Shown here: positions 26,636 through 35,490 of the stretch, in pieces
Layout of the letters: each line of letters begins with the position of its first letter
Numbering within the stretch: position 1 is the stretch's first letter
From: Caryophanon sp036309765
GTDB lineage: Bacteria; Bacillota; Bacilli; Bacillales_A; Planococcaceae
Assembly: GCA_036309765.1 (NCBI GenBank)
Contig: JAXJTE010000240.1
Coordinates: forward strand, 4,675-68,674
Length of the DNA stretch: 64,000 nt
Direction: 5' to 3'
Notes under the pieces: generated by a model
The model's input: only the letters and a program-made list of their open reading frames with translations
Databases searched by the model: none
Told to the model about the DNA's origin: nothing
Position numbers and translations under genes: made by a program

Positions 26636-28618
26636 TAATTTAAAATGTTTCATATTCGCTGTAAGCTCTTCGCTTAAAGTGTTTAGCTGCTCGGCTGCGG
26701 TTGCGACAGAGCGAATCGCAATGAGTTGGTCATCGGACGTTGCGGACATTTCCTCGCACGCCGCCGCAGTAGAAGCAGTTGCTTGTACGGTCATTTCAAT
26801 TTCTTTGACGATGGCATCTTTAACTGTAAGCATTGCTTCAAGCCTCGATACAGTAGCACAGAAACGGTCGTCAATCGATGTAATGACTTCAGAAATTTGC
26901 TGGAACACTTGCTCCGTTTCGATAACTGCATGACGCTGTGACGCGACGTCTGTTTCAATTTGTGTCATTTGCGTCGTCACGGCATGCGCCTCGTGTTGTA
27001 GCTGTTGAATCGTTTCGCGTACGTCGACGGTTGCCGCGGCGGATTGCTCTGCTAGTTTGCGTACCTCGTCAGCTACGACCGCAAAGCCTTTCCCTGCTTC
27101 ACCTGCACGAGCTGCTTCGATGGATGCATTTAACGCAAGTAAATTCGTTTGCGCAGAAATGCTCATGATCGTATCCATGACGCTATCGATGGCGTTTACT
27201 TTTGTCGATAGCACACCGACTGCTTGTGTTAAATCAGTTAACGTCGTAGAAGATTGCTCAAACGTTTGCTGTAAGCCGTGCATCGTATGTTCGCCGTGCG
27301 TATTTAGTGCGGTTGCATCGCTCGTTAAACTGCGCATTGCGACAGTTGCCTCGTTCATTTGTAGCATTTGCTCTGATAGTTGCTGTGTATGACGCAGTGC
27401 TTGGCGGCTCGTGTCAGCTGTCGTCGTCGCATCGGTTGAAATGGCCGTAATGACACCGAGCATTTCTTGACTAGAAGCGGCTGTTTGCTCTGCCATCGAG
27501 TTTAAATGATGCGAGCGTGCTGCCACTTGTGTTGCCGAGTTACGCGCCGTTTCAATCATCTGGCTAACGTGCTGCTTCATGTCGTTGTAATAATTGCCAA
27601 GCGTCGCAAACTCGTCTCTCGTCGTAATGTGTACATCTTGCGTTAAGTCACCTTGTGCCATTTGTGCAATCGAACGCTCAACTGTGTGAAGTGGCTTAAG
27701 CATGTACGTAATGGCGAAGTACAGCACGATGCTCATAATGACTAAAATAAGCGCAGTGAAAACGAGTATGTAATTTAACAGTACATACACATCACCGTAA
27801 ATGTTTTTTTCGAAATAGACGATGTTAATGACCCAATCGATGGCGTCCATTTTATTGTAAATCGTAATGGCGTCTTGCCCATCATACGTAATGTTGAGCA
27901 TTCCGTGGTCGGCACTTTCATTTAAAATCATCGATGCATACGACGAATCGTTTAATTGCTCACCGCTGCGGCTTGGGTGTACAATCGCCGTTTCAGTGCT
28001 ATCAAAAATAATTGGGAACCCTTCGTAGCCAAACGGTAAATCGTTCATCATCGCAACGAGCGTCGATAATAAAATATCTGCTCCGATCACCGTTTTGCCG
28101 TCTTGTAACGCAATCGCACCGGTTACCATTAAATCGCCCGTCACACTATCGGCATACGGAGCAGTCCAAATAATGTCTCCTGGTGAGGCGATGGCTTCTT
28201 GATACCAAACGCGCTCAGTTGAATTCACTTCAGTAATTTTCGGTGTATGAGGCTCAATGATGATGGATGTAGGTGTCGCAACATAAATCGCCTGTGCTTC
28301 CTCATTTTTATTCATAAAAGCTTGTAGACGCGGGCGATATGCTTGTTGTGGCTCATCACCATGTGTCGTATTTGTTGCAATGTATTGTAGAAGCGCGGGC
28401 TCAGACAGTAACAGATGGAGCTGCTGCTCGTAGCTTTCTAAAAACGTTGTCACCGTTTGCTCAACACCTTGAGAAATGGCCTCCGTCTGTGTAATGATGC
28501 TATGTTCAGTAGTTGATGTTACGCGCAGTGTGTTAATAAACGTTAACGCACCAATGCCAATCACCATAATAAAAAGAACCAAGCTGATGATTTTCCACCG
28601 GATCGATAACTGTTTCAT
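26633..28618 (-). CDS. Methyl-accepting chemotaxis protein, dCache type
   Basis: 661 residues. Membrane segment at about residues 11-29, extracellular sensor about 33-280 with dCache-like YVATPTSIIIEP, RVWYQEAIASPGDIIWTAPY and TGDLMVTGAI segments, second membrane segment about 283-305, HAMP about 306-358, then the MCP signalling domain with NLLALNASIEAARAGEAGKG and VVADEVRKLAEQSA. dCache receptors of this kind often bind amino acids or other small organic ligands. No C-terminal CheR-docking pentapeptide is seen. Stands alone. Confidence 0.95.
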   Translation of the reverse strand: MKQLSIRWKIISLVLFIMVIGIGALTFINTLRVTSTTEHSIITQTEAISQGVEQTVTTFLESYEQQLHLLLSEPALLQYIATNTTHGDEPQQAYRPRLQAFMNKNEEAQAIYVATPTSIIIEPHTPKITEVNSTERVWYQEAIASPGDIIWTAPYADSVTGDLMVTGAIALQDGKTVIGADILLSTLVAMMNDLPFGYEGFPIIFDSTETAIVHPSRSGEQLNDSSYASMILNESADHGMLNITYDGQDAITIYNKMDAIDWVINIVYFEKNIYGDVYVLLNYILVFTALILVIMSIVLYFAITYMLKPLHTVERSIAQMAQGDLTQDVHITTRDEFATLGNYYNDMKQHVSQMIETARNSATQVAARSHHLNSMAEQTAASSQEMLGVITAISTDATTTADTSRQALRHTQQLSEQMLQMNEATVAMRSLTSDATALNTHGEHTMHGLQQTFEQSSTTLTDLTQAVGVLSTKVNAIDSVMDTIMSISAQTNLLALNASIEAARAGEAGKGFAVVADEVRKLAEQSAAATVDVRETIQQLQHEAHAVTTQMTQIETDVASQRHAVIETEQVFQQISEVITSIDDRFCATVSRLEAMLTVKDAIVKEIEMTVQATASTAAACEEMSATSDDQLIAIRSVATAAEQLNTLSEELTANMKHFKL

Positions 28619-28716
28619 AATGTGAAAACTCCCTTCTTTAATATGTATAGTATATTCGTTTTATAACAAATACGTCCGTTAATTAACAGAAAAAAGAAGT
28701 TTGGTGTGAGGGCAAC

Positions 28717-28762
28717 AGAAAAAGCAACATTTGAAAGAAGAAAATTCAAATGCTGCTTTCTG
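28717..28762 (-). terminator. Terminator of the YtfP-like gene
   Basis: AGCAACATTTGAA / TTCAAATGCTGCT; on the minus strand it ends in a T-run. Confidence 0.7.
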
Positions 28763-28805
28763 TATACACATATGAACGACCATACTCGTTTAAGAACGAA
28801 TTTGC

Positions 28806-30065
28806 TTAAATGGACAGCGCACCTGCACTCATGCCCGCAATACGTCCAGTAACGAGCGCACTCGTAATATTATAGCCACCTGTATAGCCGTGAATATCTA
28901 AAATTTCGCCGCAGAAAAATAACCCGTCTTTTTTCTTCGACGCCATCGTTTTCGGCTCGATTTCCTTCACCGATACGCCGCCACCTGTAACGAATGCTTT
29001 ATCGAGTGATTGCGAGCCGTGAATCAGCATCGTGAAGCCGACAAGCTGCTGCGCGAACGCACGAATTTTTTCCTGCGATAGCTCTGCGCCCGTTAAGCTT
29101 GCGTCAATGCCTGCACGCTGTAGTAAAAACAGTAGCCAGCGCTCTTGCGTCAGCGACTTCCATACGTTTTTTACCGCTTTTTTAGGATCTTCCTTAATCG
29201 TTTTATTCAACATTTGGAAGCACGTTTCCTCGTTGTACTCGACAAGTGTTTGAATGCGTACTTGAATCGGCTCGCCACCTGTTTTGCGGAATTCCTTCAC
29301 CGCAAACTGGCTACAACGTAAAATGGCAGGGCCGCTTAAACCAAAATGCGTAAACAGCATGTCCATTTGGTGCGTAATAAGTGGCTTGCCTTTTTTGTTT
29401 AATACCGACACGGCGACGTCACGCAGCGCTAGCCCTTGTAGCTCACGCGCTAAAATGAAGTCTTCCTTCGATGTTAGAGGCACTTCGGTAGGGTATAGCG
29501 GTGTCACCGTATGCCCTGCACGCTCTGCCCACGGATAGCCATCACCTGTTGAGCCTGTTTGTGGCACGGCTTTCCCACCAACTGCTACGACAACCGCGTT
29601 TGTACGAATTTCAGCACCGTTTTCTAAGCGTACGCCGAACACTTTATCGTCGTCCATGACAAGCTTTGCAACCGGTGTATTAAGACGTGTTTCAACACCT
29701 AAACGCTTCATTTCCTTCAACAGCGCATCGACAACATCTTGTGCGCGGTCAGACACTGGGAACATGCGCCCGTGGTCTTCCTCTTTTAACTTCACACCAA
29801 GCCCTTCAAAAAAGGCGATAATGTCCTCGTTGTTGTACACCGTAAATGGGCTATACATGAAGCGGCCGTTTCCTGGAATGTGCTTCACGATTTCTTCAAC
29901 AGGTAAACGGTTTGTGACGTTGCAGCGACCGCCTCCAGAAATCGCGAGTTTTTTGCCAAGCTTATTGCCTTTTTCAAGCAGTAGCACGCGCTTGTTTTGT
30001 TCTGCCGCGGCGATCGAAGCCATAAGACCTGATGGACCACCGCCAATAATAATGACATCATACAT
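28806..30065 (-). CDS. NAD(P)/FAD-dependent oxidoreductase, HI0933/YtfP family
   Basis: 419 residues. The N-terminal dinucleotide-binding fold reads IIIGGGPSGLMASIAAAEQ (residues 5-23), followed by GKKLAISGGGRCNVTN (family signature), GAEIRTNAVVVAVGGKAVPQ and a C-terminal FCGEILDIHGYTGGYNI motif. Members of this flavoprotein family (BaiN-like) have poorly known substrates. It is divergent from the MurJ-type gene, the same neighbour as in Bacillus (ytfP-ytgP). Confidence 0.92.
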   Translation of the reverse strand: MYDVIIIGGGPSGLMASIAAAEQNKRVLLLEKGNKLGKKLAISGGGRCNVTNRLPVEEIVKHIPGNGRFMYSPFTVYNNEDIIAFFEGLGVKLKEEDHGRMFPVSDRAQDVVDALLKEMKRLGVETRLNTPVAKLVMDDDKVFGVRLENGAEIRTNAVVVAVGGKAVPQTGSTGDGYPWAERAGHTVTPLYPTEVPLTSKEDFILARELQGLALRDVAVSVLNKKGKPLITHQMDMLFTHFGLSGPAILRCSQFAVKEFRKTGGEPIQVRIQTLVEYNEETCFQMLNKTIKEDPKKAVKNVWKSLTQERWLLFLLQRAGIDASLTGAELSQEKIRAFAQQLVGFTMLIHGSQSLDKAFVTGGGVSVKEIEPKTMASKKKDGLFFCGEILDIHGYTGGYNITSALVTGRIAGMSAGALSI

Positions 30066-30204
30066 AATTTTTTTCGCTCACTTTCTTTAGTTCAAAGTTT
30101 TAGTATACACGAAATGCAGAAATTATTTGAGTAAATAGGTGAGGAGAGGTAAACTATTGAATAGGTTTTTGCGCTTTCGTACATATGTAATTTGTTTGCG
30201 ACGT

Positions 30205-30336
30205 TTGTTCTATTGTTTCGGCGGACGCTTTTCGCGGGCGCTGCCTCAACTAATTTTTGTCGGGCGAGCCGCCAAAAATGGATTTTCGGCTAGCGCTTGT
30301 CCCGCAGAAGTCGCCGCCTACACGCCAGAACAATGT
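30205..30336. repeat. Intergenic repeat, family A/B copy 3
   Basis: Contains GGCGGACGCTTTTCGCGGGC, ATTTTTGTCGGGCGAGCCGC and AAAAATGGATTTTCGGCTAG, then CCCGCAGAAGTCGCCGCC; partly self-complementary ends (GGCGGAC / GTCGCCGCC). It fills much of the 428-base gap 30066-30493, where nothing else is recognised. Confidence 0.75.
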
Positions 30337-30493
30337 TAAATCGATTTTCAAATAGAGTATGGTACATTCATAAGTGTTTATTCAGCTTAAAACAAATCGC
30401 ATGTGCAATGTATTTAAAAGAAAGTCGCAACCTTTCCAGCTTATATTCGTTCGTATAAGCTAACACAAAACTAAATAGTAGGTAGGTCGTTTT

Positions 30494-32107
30494 ATGTCTT
30501 CATTAATGAAAGGAACAGCGATTTTAACGATCGGGCTGTTTTTATCAAAGGCGCTCGGACTCATTTATATTTTCCCGTTTTACGCATTAGTCGGTGAGGA
30601 AAATGTCGTGCTGTACCAATACGCATACATTCCGTACAACATTTTATTATCGATTGCGATTTCGGGTGCGCCGATTGCGGTATCGAAATTCGTATCGAAA
30701 TACAATGCGCTCGGTGATTATGATGCAGGACGACGACTTGTGCGCTCAGGCTTGCTCGTCATGATTGTAACGGGCATCGTATCATTTATTGCGCTGTATT
30801 TACTCGCAACACCAATTGCAAGCATTGTCATTAACGATGATGAGCAAATTTTCACAGTCGAGCAAATCGCAGAAGTTATTCGTTGGGTGAGCTTTGCGTT
30901 ACTGTTCGTACCGTTTATGAGCTTAACGCGCGGCTTTTTCCAAGGGTATGGTCACTACATGCCGACGTCTGTGTCACAGCTAATCGAACAAATTGTGCGC
31001 ATTATTGTGCTGCTTGGCGGAGCGTTCGTCGTTGTCGTATTAATGGACAAGGAGCCGTTACTCGCGATTAACTTTGCGGTATTTGCGGCAACAATCGGAG
31101 CAATTGGTGGCTTAGTCGTGCTGTATTTCTACTGGCGAAAGTATCAGCCAGAGTTCGACGCGTTACGTGCAACGAGTGTGTCGTCTGGTGAATTGTCGTA
31201 CAGCAGCATTTACAAGGAAGTCATTACGTACTCAGTTCCAATCGTCTTCGTTGGCTTAGCGATTTCATTGTTCCAGCTTGTCGATATGTTTACGTTCAAC
31301 AAAGCGATGTCGTCAATCGGCTTAGCGGCAGTGACGGATACGTATTTTGGGATGTTTACGTTTTTAACGCATAAAATTGTTGTCATTCCGGTTATGCTTG
31401 CGACAGGTTTTTCAATGGCGCTCGTGCCAGCAATTACGAAGCTGTATACGCAGCGTAAATTTGATGAGGTTCGTCAATCGATGGACCAAACATTATCGAT
31501 TTTATTATTCATTACAATACCAGCTGTCATCGGTATTTCGCTACTAGCAGACGATATTTATCACCTGCTATACTCAAAAAGCGAAATGGGGGCACAAGTG
31601 CTTGCCAACTACGCACCTGTTGCCATTTTATTTGCACTGTTCTCGGTAACGGCGGCGTTGTTACAAGGCATCGATTACCAAAAGTGGATCGTGTCATCAC
31701 TCATTATCGGGGTGTTAACGAAGCTTGCGCTGAACACGTATTTAATTGAGTTATTCGAAGTAAACGGGGCGATTTTAGCGACGGCAATCGGTTATGCGGT
31801 GACGATTACGATTAACTTTATTGTCATCGTCCGCGTGCTACAATATCGTTCTGCACAGCTACTAAAGCGCATTGCAACAATTTTGGCATTAACGGCTGCG
31901 ATGGCACTAAGCGTGTACGGCGTGGGTCTTCTTATGGACAGCTGGCTTGCACACGATACGAAGCTGCAAGCAATCATTCATTTAACGGCAACAGTCGGCG
32001 CAGGGCTGCTCGTATACGGCGTGTTATCGTACAAACTTGGCTTAGCACAGCAATTACTTGGCAACCGCTTAGACCGCGTGCTACGTAAGTTACGTTTAAA
32101 GAAATAA
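30494..32107 (+). CDS. murJ: Lipid II flippase / polysaccharide exporter, MurJ (YtgP) type
   Basis: 537 residues, about 14 membrane segments, MOP superfamily. N-terminal GTAILTIGLFLSKALGLIY and later SLTRGFFQGYGHYMPTSVSQ are typical of the YtgP/SpoVB branch. In Bacillus subtilis YtgP is the housekeeping MurJ that flips lipid II across the membrane. The pairing with the divergent YtfP-type gene supports YtgP over SpoVB. The ribosome site (GTAGGTAGG) is moderate. Confidence 0.88.
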   Translation: MSSLMKGTAILTIGLFLSKALGLIYIFPFYALVGEENVVLYQYAYIPYNILLSIAISGAPIAVSKFVSKYNALGDYDAGRRLVRSGLLVMIVTGIVSFIALYLLATPIASIVINDDEQIFTVEQIAEVIRWVSFALLFVPFMSLTRGFFQGYGHYMPTSVSQLIEQIVRIIVLLGGAFVVVVLMDKEPLLAINFAVFAATIGAIGGLVVLYFYWRKYQPEFDALRATSVSSGELSYSSIYKEVITYSVPIVFVGLAISLFQLVDMFTFNKAMSSIGLAAVTDTYFGMFTFLTHKIVVIPVMLATGFSMALVPAITKLYTQRKFDEVRQSMDQTLSILLFITIPAVIGISLLADDIYHLLYSKSEMGAQVLANYAPVAILFALFSVTAALLQGIDYQKWIVSSLIIGVLTKLALNTYLIELFEVNGAILATAIGYAVTITINFIVIVRVLQYRSAQLLKRIATILALTAAMALSVYGVGLLMDSWLAHDTKLQAIIHLTATVGAGLLVYGVLSYKLGLAQQLLGNRLDRVLRKLRLKK

Positions 32108-32112
32108 GCAAA

Positions 32113-32158
32113 TGGAAATGCTAGAGAAAACGATGTTGTTTCCTCTAGCATTTCGTTT
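32113..32158 (+). terminator. Terminator after murJ
   Basis: GGAAATGCTAGAG / CTCTAGCATTTCGTTTT. Confidence 0.75.
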
Positions 32159-32178
32159 TGTTGTGAGGCAATTAATAT

Positions 32179-32347
32179 GTACAGGGTGATTGAAATTTAG
32201 AATGGGCACAGGCTCGAAATAAGAGGCGGACTCCAGCGGGAAAAGCGTGAGCGCGAGACTACAGGCTCGAGCCACGCCCGCGGAAAGCCTGCCTCGATGT
32301 GGAGAGCCAATGAACAGAACACGAAAATACATTCACCGTCTATTATA
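32179..32347. repeat. GC-rich palindromic intergenic repeat, copy C
   Basis: Core GGCGGACTCCAGCGGGAAAA, GCGTGAGCGCGAGACTACAG, GCTCGAGCCACGCCCGCGGA and AAGCCTGCCTCGATGTGGAG, nearly identical to the copy at 43992-44150. Both are flanked by an AGGGTGATTGAAATT-type left end and an ATTCACC-type right end forming terminal inverted repeats. Minus-strand ORFs across it are spurious. Confidence 0.8.
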
Positions 32348-32388
32348 GTAGATTTGCAAAAAACTAATTCATCATTCAGGAGGACAAC

Positions 32389-33108
32389 ATGCGCTTAGAT
32401 AAATTATTAGCAAACATGGGCTACGGTTCACGAAAAGAAGTAAAACAACTGTTAAAACAAAAGGCCGTGCGCGTTGATGACATCGTCGTAAAGGACGCGG
32501 CTATGAAAGTTAACGTCGACACACAAATCGTCACAGTATTTGGCGAGCGCGTCGAATATACGGAGTTCATTTATTTAATGATGCATAAACCACCAGGCGT
32601 TATTTCAGCGACTGAGGATAAGTGCGACCAAACAGTTATTGATTTACTTGACCCGATGCATCAGCACTTTGAGCCGTTTCCAGTTGGGCGCTTAGATAAA
32701 GATACAGAAGGGCTGCTGCTGATTACAAACGACGGACAGCTGACACACAATTTATTGTCGCCGAAAAAACATGTACCAAAGACGTATTTCGCGCATATTA
32801 ACGGCTGCGTCACAGAAGCGGATGTCGAGGCGATGAAGCAAGGTGTCACATTAGACGATGGTTATGAAACGAAGCCAGGGCATTTAGTTATTTTAGAAGC
32901 AGGGGACATATCAAAGATCGAATTGACGATTTCAGAGGGGAAATTCCATCAAGTAAAGCGTATGTTTGAGGCTGTTGGAAAAAATGTGACGTATTTGAAA
33001 CGTTTATCAATGGGGTCACTTATGCTCGATAAAGCGCTAAAACTCGGCGAATATCGTGAGTTGACACGCGAGGAACTTGAGTTGCTGCAAAATAATGAAG
33101 GAAAATAG
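32389..33108 (+). CDS. rsuA: 16S rRNA pseudouridine synthase, RsuA family
   Basis: 239 residues. N-terminal S4 RNA-binding domain (MRLDKLLANMGYGSRKEVKQ, residues 1-48), then the RsuA/RluB catalytic motif GRLDKDTEGLLLITNDG with the catalytic aspartate near residue 102, and KFHQVKRMFEAVG. Expected target is U516 of 16S rRNA. The start follows AGGAGGACAAC. Bacillus has the homologous gene (ytzG) in the same region, close to ytgP. Confidence 0.9.
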   Translation: MRLDKLLANMGYGSRKEVKQLLKQKAVRVDDIVVKDAAMKVNVDTQIVTVFGERVEYTEFIYLMMHKPPGVISATEDKCDQTVIDLLDPMHQHFEPFPVGRLDKDTEGLLLITNDGQLTHNLLSPKKHVPKTYFAHINGCVTEADVEAMKQGVTLDDGYETKPGHLVILEAGDISKIELTISEGKFHQVKRMFEAVGKNVTYLKRLSMGSLMLDKALKLGEYRELTREELELLQNNEGK

Positions 33109-33206
33109 TATAAATGTGAGTGTATTCAAACGGGACTTTCTATATAATTATGGGGAGTGCCGTGTTTTTATTGGCATCGATGAATGGAATCAAAGGTGGG
33201 GTACAT

Positions 33207-34823
33207 ATGAATAAACTACGCATAGTCGGCGTATTTATCGTCGTTGTACTGTTATTTGTCATGTGGGGCATCAGTCTACAAGAGCAGGAGCACCGTTTAA
33301 CACTCACGCAATCGGTTACAGTTGTTGCGGCAGAGGGCGAACGAGTACTTGGTACATTAGCAGACGATACAACAATCTGGCTTGACGAAGCATGTGATGA
33401 CTGGTGTTATATCACATGGGGAGAAACCGCAGCGAAGTTTCAAGCATCTGATAATATCGGAGCGCTTGAAAAAGTAAGTGAGCGTGAAGCAGTACAGGAT
33501 GTCGGCGCACAGCCACTACGCGTTGCAAAAGAAGCACCCGTATTTCAGGACAAGAATGAAAAAAGCAAGCAGCTCGCGACACTCAAAGCAAACGAGCGTT
33601 ACGTGGCACGTTCAATGGATGGCAAATGGGCAAAAGTTATTATGCCAAACGGTGAAGGCTACGTGCCGTTAACGTATACGTTGACGGAATCTAAGGCGGT
33701 GCTGCACGAGGCGATTGAAGCGGTGAAAGAAACGCCGTTGTATCAATTCGACAGTGCGCAACGACGACATGTAATCGGTACATTACGTGCGAAGGAGCCA
33801 GTGGAACTTGTTGGCACGACACGTTACTACTACATCGTGTCATTTGGGCAAGGCGAGGCGTACGTAACGCGTGAGGATGCAGAGGAAATTGGCGAAGTAG
33901 AAGTACGCGACATTACATTAGCAAAAGATGTAGTCGGCAGCTTCATGCTAACGGCAAGTACACCGGTATACGTAGACGTAAATGTCGAATCGGACGTACT
34001 CGCAATTTTAGAGCCAAGCATGCGCTATACGACAATCGGTCATTGGAAAGATTGGGCGATTGTTCGTATCGGTGGACGTATTGGCTTTGTTGAGCAGCAG
34101 CGAAATGAGCAACAAAAAGGTATTGCGGTGTTACATTATGAACACGTAATGCCAAAAGAAGCGGCGAGCAACTTTAAAACAAGCCATACGATTGTGACAG
34201 AGGAGCAATTTAAGCAGCAAATGGAATATTTAGCGTCACAAGGCTACACGACAATCACGAAGGAAAACTTAGCGGATTATATTAAGGGAAGCTTCGTCGT
34301 TCCAAAAAAAGCTGTACTTATCACATTTGATGGCGGCTTATTGTCAGCTCGTAAATTTGCCTACCCAATTTTAAAGGAGCACAGCTTTAAAGCAGTACAA
34401 CACGTTATTGCGAGCCGTGTAACGCGTGAAAGCGGAGAGCAAACGTTTGATGAAACGAAAGAGCAGTACATTACAGTGGTAGACATCAACAAAACATCGG
34501 ACGTATTTGATCACGAAGCACAGACGTTTAATTTACATCAATTAATCGGCAAAAAGAGCATTCTTGTGCAAGCGGATGCAGGCGTTGTAAAAGATGACCT
34601 ACGTCAGCTCGTAAAGGCGCTCGGCACAGTGACATCATTTGCGTATCCATTTGGTCAATATTCGGAAGAGGTCATTGACGCGCTAGATGAATACGGCTTT
34701 ACGATGGCGTTTACGCAGCAGCCTGAGCATGTCATTATCGGTTACAATGCGATGACGTTGCCGCGCTATAGCGTAACGCAAAATACGACGCTTGAGCAGT
34801 TTAGAAAAATGCTTGGCGAATAA
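33207..34823 (+). CDS. Membrane-anchored SH3-like and polysaccharide-deacetylase-like protein with substituted metal ligands
   Basis: 538 residues from ATG at 33207 after GGTGGGG. An N-terminal membrane anchor (residues about 5-24) is followed by SH3-like wall-binding modules (about 35-320) and a NodB-like domain (about 335-538). NodB motif 1 is normally TFDDG but reads TFDGG (D375, G376), and the SHTxxxH motif reads QTFNLH (Q439, H444), so two of three metal ligands are missing. It is exported and probably binds cell wall glycans; deacetylase activity is doubtful. It lies just after rsuA and ends with a terminator. Confidence 0.82.
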   Translation: MNKLRIVGVFIVVVLLFVMWGISLQEQEHRLTLTQSVTVVAAEGERVLGTLADDTTIWLDEACDDWCYITWGETAAKFQASDNIGALEKVSEREAVQDVGAQPLRVAKEAPVFQDKNEKSKQLATLKANERYVARSMDGKWAKVIMPNGEGYVPLTYTLTESKAVLHEAIEAVKETPLYQFDSAQRRHVIGTLRAKEPVELVGTTRYYYIVSFGQGEAYVTREDAEEIGEVEVRDITLAKDVVGSFMLTASTPVYVDVNVESDVLAILEPSMRYTTIGHWKDWAIVRIGGRIGFVEQQRNEQQKGIAVLHYEHVMPKEAASNFKTSHTIVTEEQFKQQMEYLASQGYTTITKENLADYIKGSFVVPKKAVLITFDGGLLSARKFAYPILKEHSFKAVQHVIASRVTRESGEQTFDETKEQYITVVDINKTSDVFDHEAQTFNLHQLIGKKSILVQADAGVVKDDLRQLVKALGTVTSFAYPFGQYSEEVIDALDEYGFTMAFTQQPEHVIIGYNAMTLPRYSVTQNTTLEQFRKMLGE

Positions 34824-34828
34824 CGCAC

Positions 34829-34873
34829 AAAAAGAGACAATCACATGCCGCGTGATTGTCTCTTTTTTTTATA
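34829..34873 (+). terminator. Terminator after the deacetylase-like gene
   Basis: AAAAGAGACAATCACA / TGATTGTCTCTTTTTTTT, long stem. Confidence 0.85.
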
Positions 34874-34926
34874 TGCTCGGAAAAAAACGACCTTTTGACA
34901 GGTCATTCTTTCCGTTCGTTACGACA

Positions 34927-35148
34927 TTAAGAAGATAATTTTACTTTTTTCTTCGTCGTTGTCCATTTGCCTCGACTTGGACTTACAACCAAATCGTTAA
35001 AGGCTAACACATTCAAATCTCTTTGAATGGTGCGAGGAGTGATATTGAACTCTTCGACTAAATCTTGTGTAGAAACCTCTCCTCTATCTAGGATGAACAT
35101 GTACACATCTTTAATACGATTAAGCATTCGATCAGTAGTTGGTTTCAT
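34927..35148 (-). CDS. ytzE: DeoR-type helix-turn-helix regulator (YtzE-like)
   Basis: 73 residues consisting almost only of a winged-helix DNA-binding domain: VSTQDLVEEFNITPRTIQRD is the helix-turn-helix, followed by a wing (SRGKWTTTKKK). It lacks the sugar-phosphate-binding domain of full DeoR proteins. Bacillus YtzE is the same size and sits beside the dipeptidase gene ytjP. The start follows AGGAGTGG. Targets unknown. Confidence 0.82.
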   Translation of the reverse strand: MKPTTDRMLNRIKDVYMFILDRGEVSTQDLVEEFNITPRTIQRDLNVLAFNDLVVSPSRGKWTTTKKKVKLSS

Positions 35149-35429
35149 AAATGAACCACTCCTTCATCTTAATTCTCTTGGCAAAGACTAGCGGACGACA
35201 TGATGTGCGGGCTACGCTTAAAAAGTTTATGCCTCATACATCTCCCTTATCTATCAACTTATCAGCAGTCGTGAAATACTGACACCTATATTATAGCGGA
35301 ATATAATTGCTTTTTCTAGCACTTTCGCTGAATTTATTATTAATTCACATAACCTACATACATTTACAGTTGTTACACAATGTGAGCTGCGCACGTTATG
35401 ATAGAGCTAACATGAATGGACTGAAAAGA

Positions 35430-35457
35430 TTGTAAATCATTCAAAAAGGCGTACAAT
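35430..35457 (+). promoter_or_regulatory. Probable promoter of pepV
   Basis: TTGTAA, 16-base spacer, TACAAT, ending about 33 bases before the pepV start. The remainder of the 342-base gap 35149-35490 shows no gene or repeat. Confidence 0.6.
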
Positions 35458-35490
35458 AGCAATACATTACATTTTCGAGGTGATATATCG

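Noticed and set aside
32096..32332. Minus-strand ORF with Arg/Leu-rich product over repeat copy C
   Set aside because: It lies in the GC-rich intergenic repeat; a near-identical frame appears in copy D (43934-44128), explained by repeat identity, with no convincing ribosome site.
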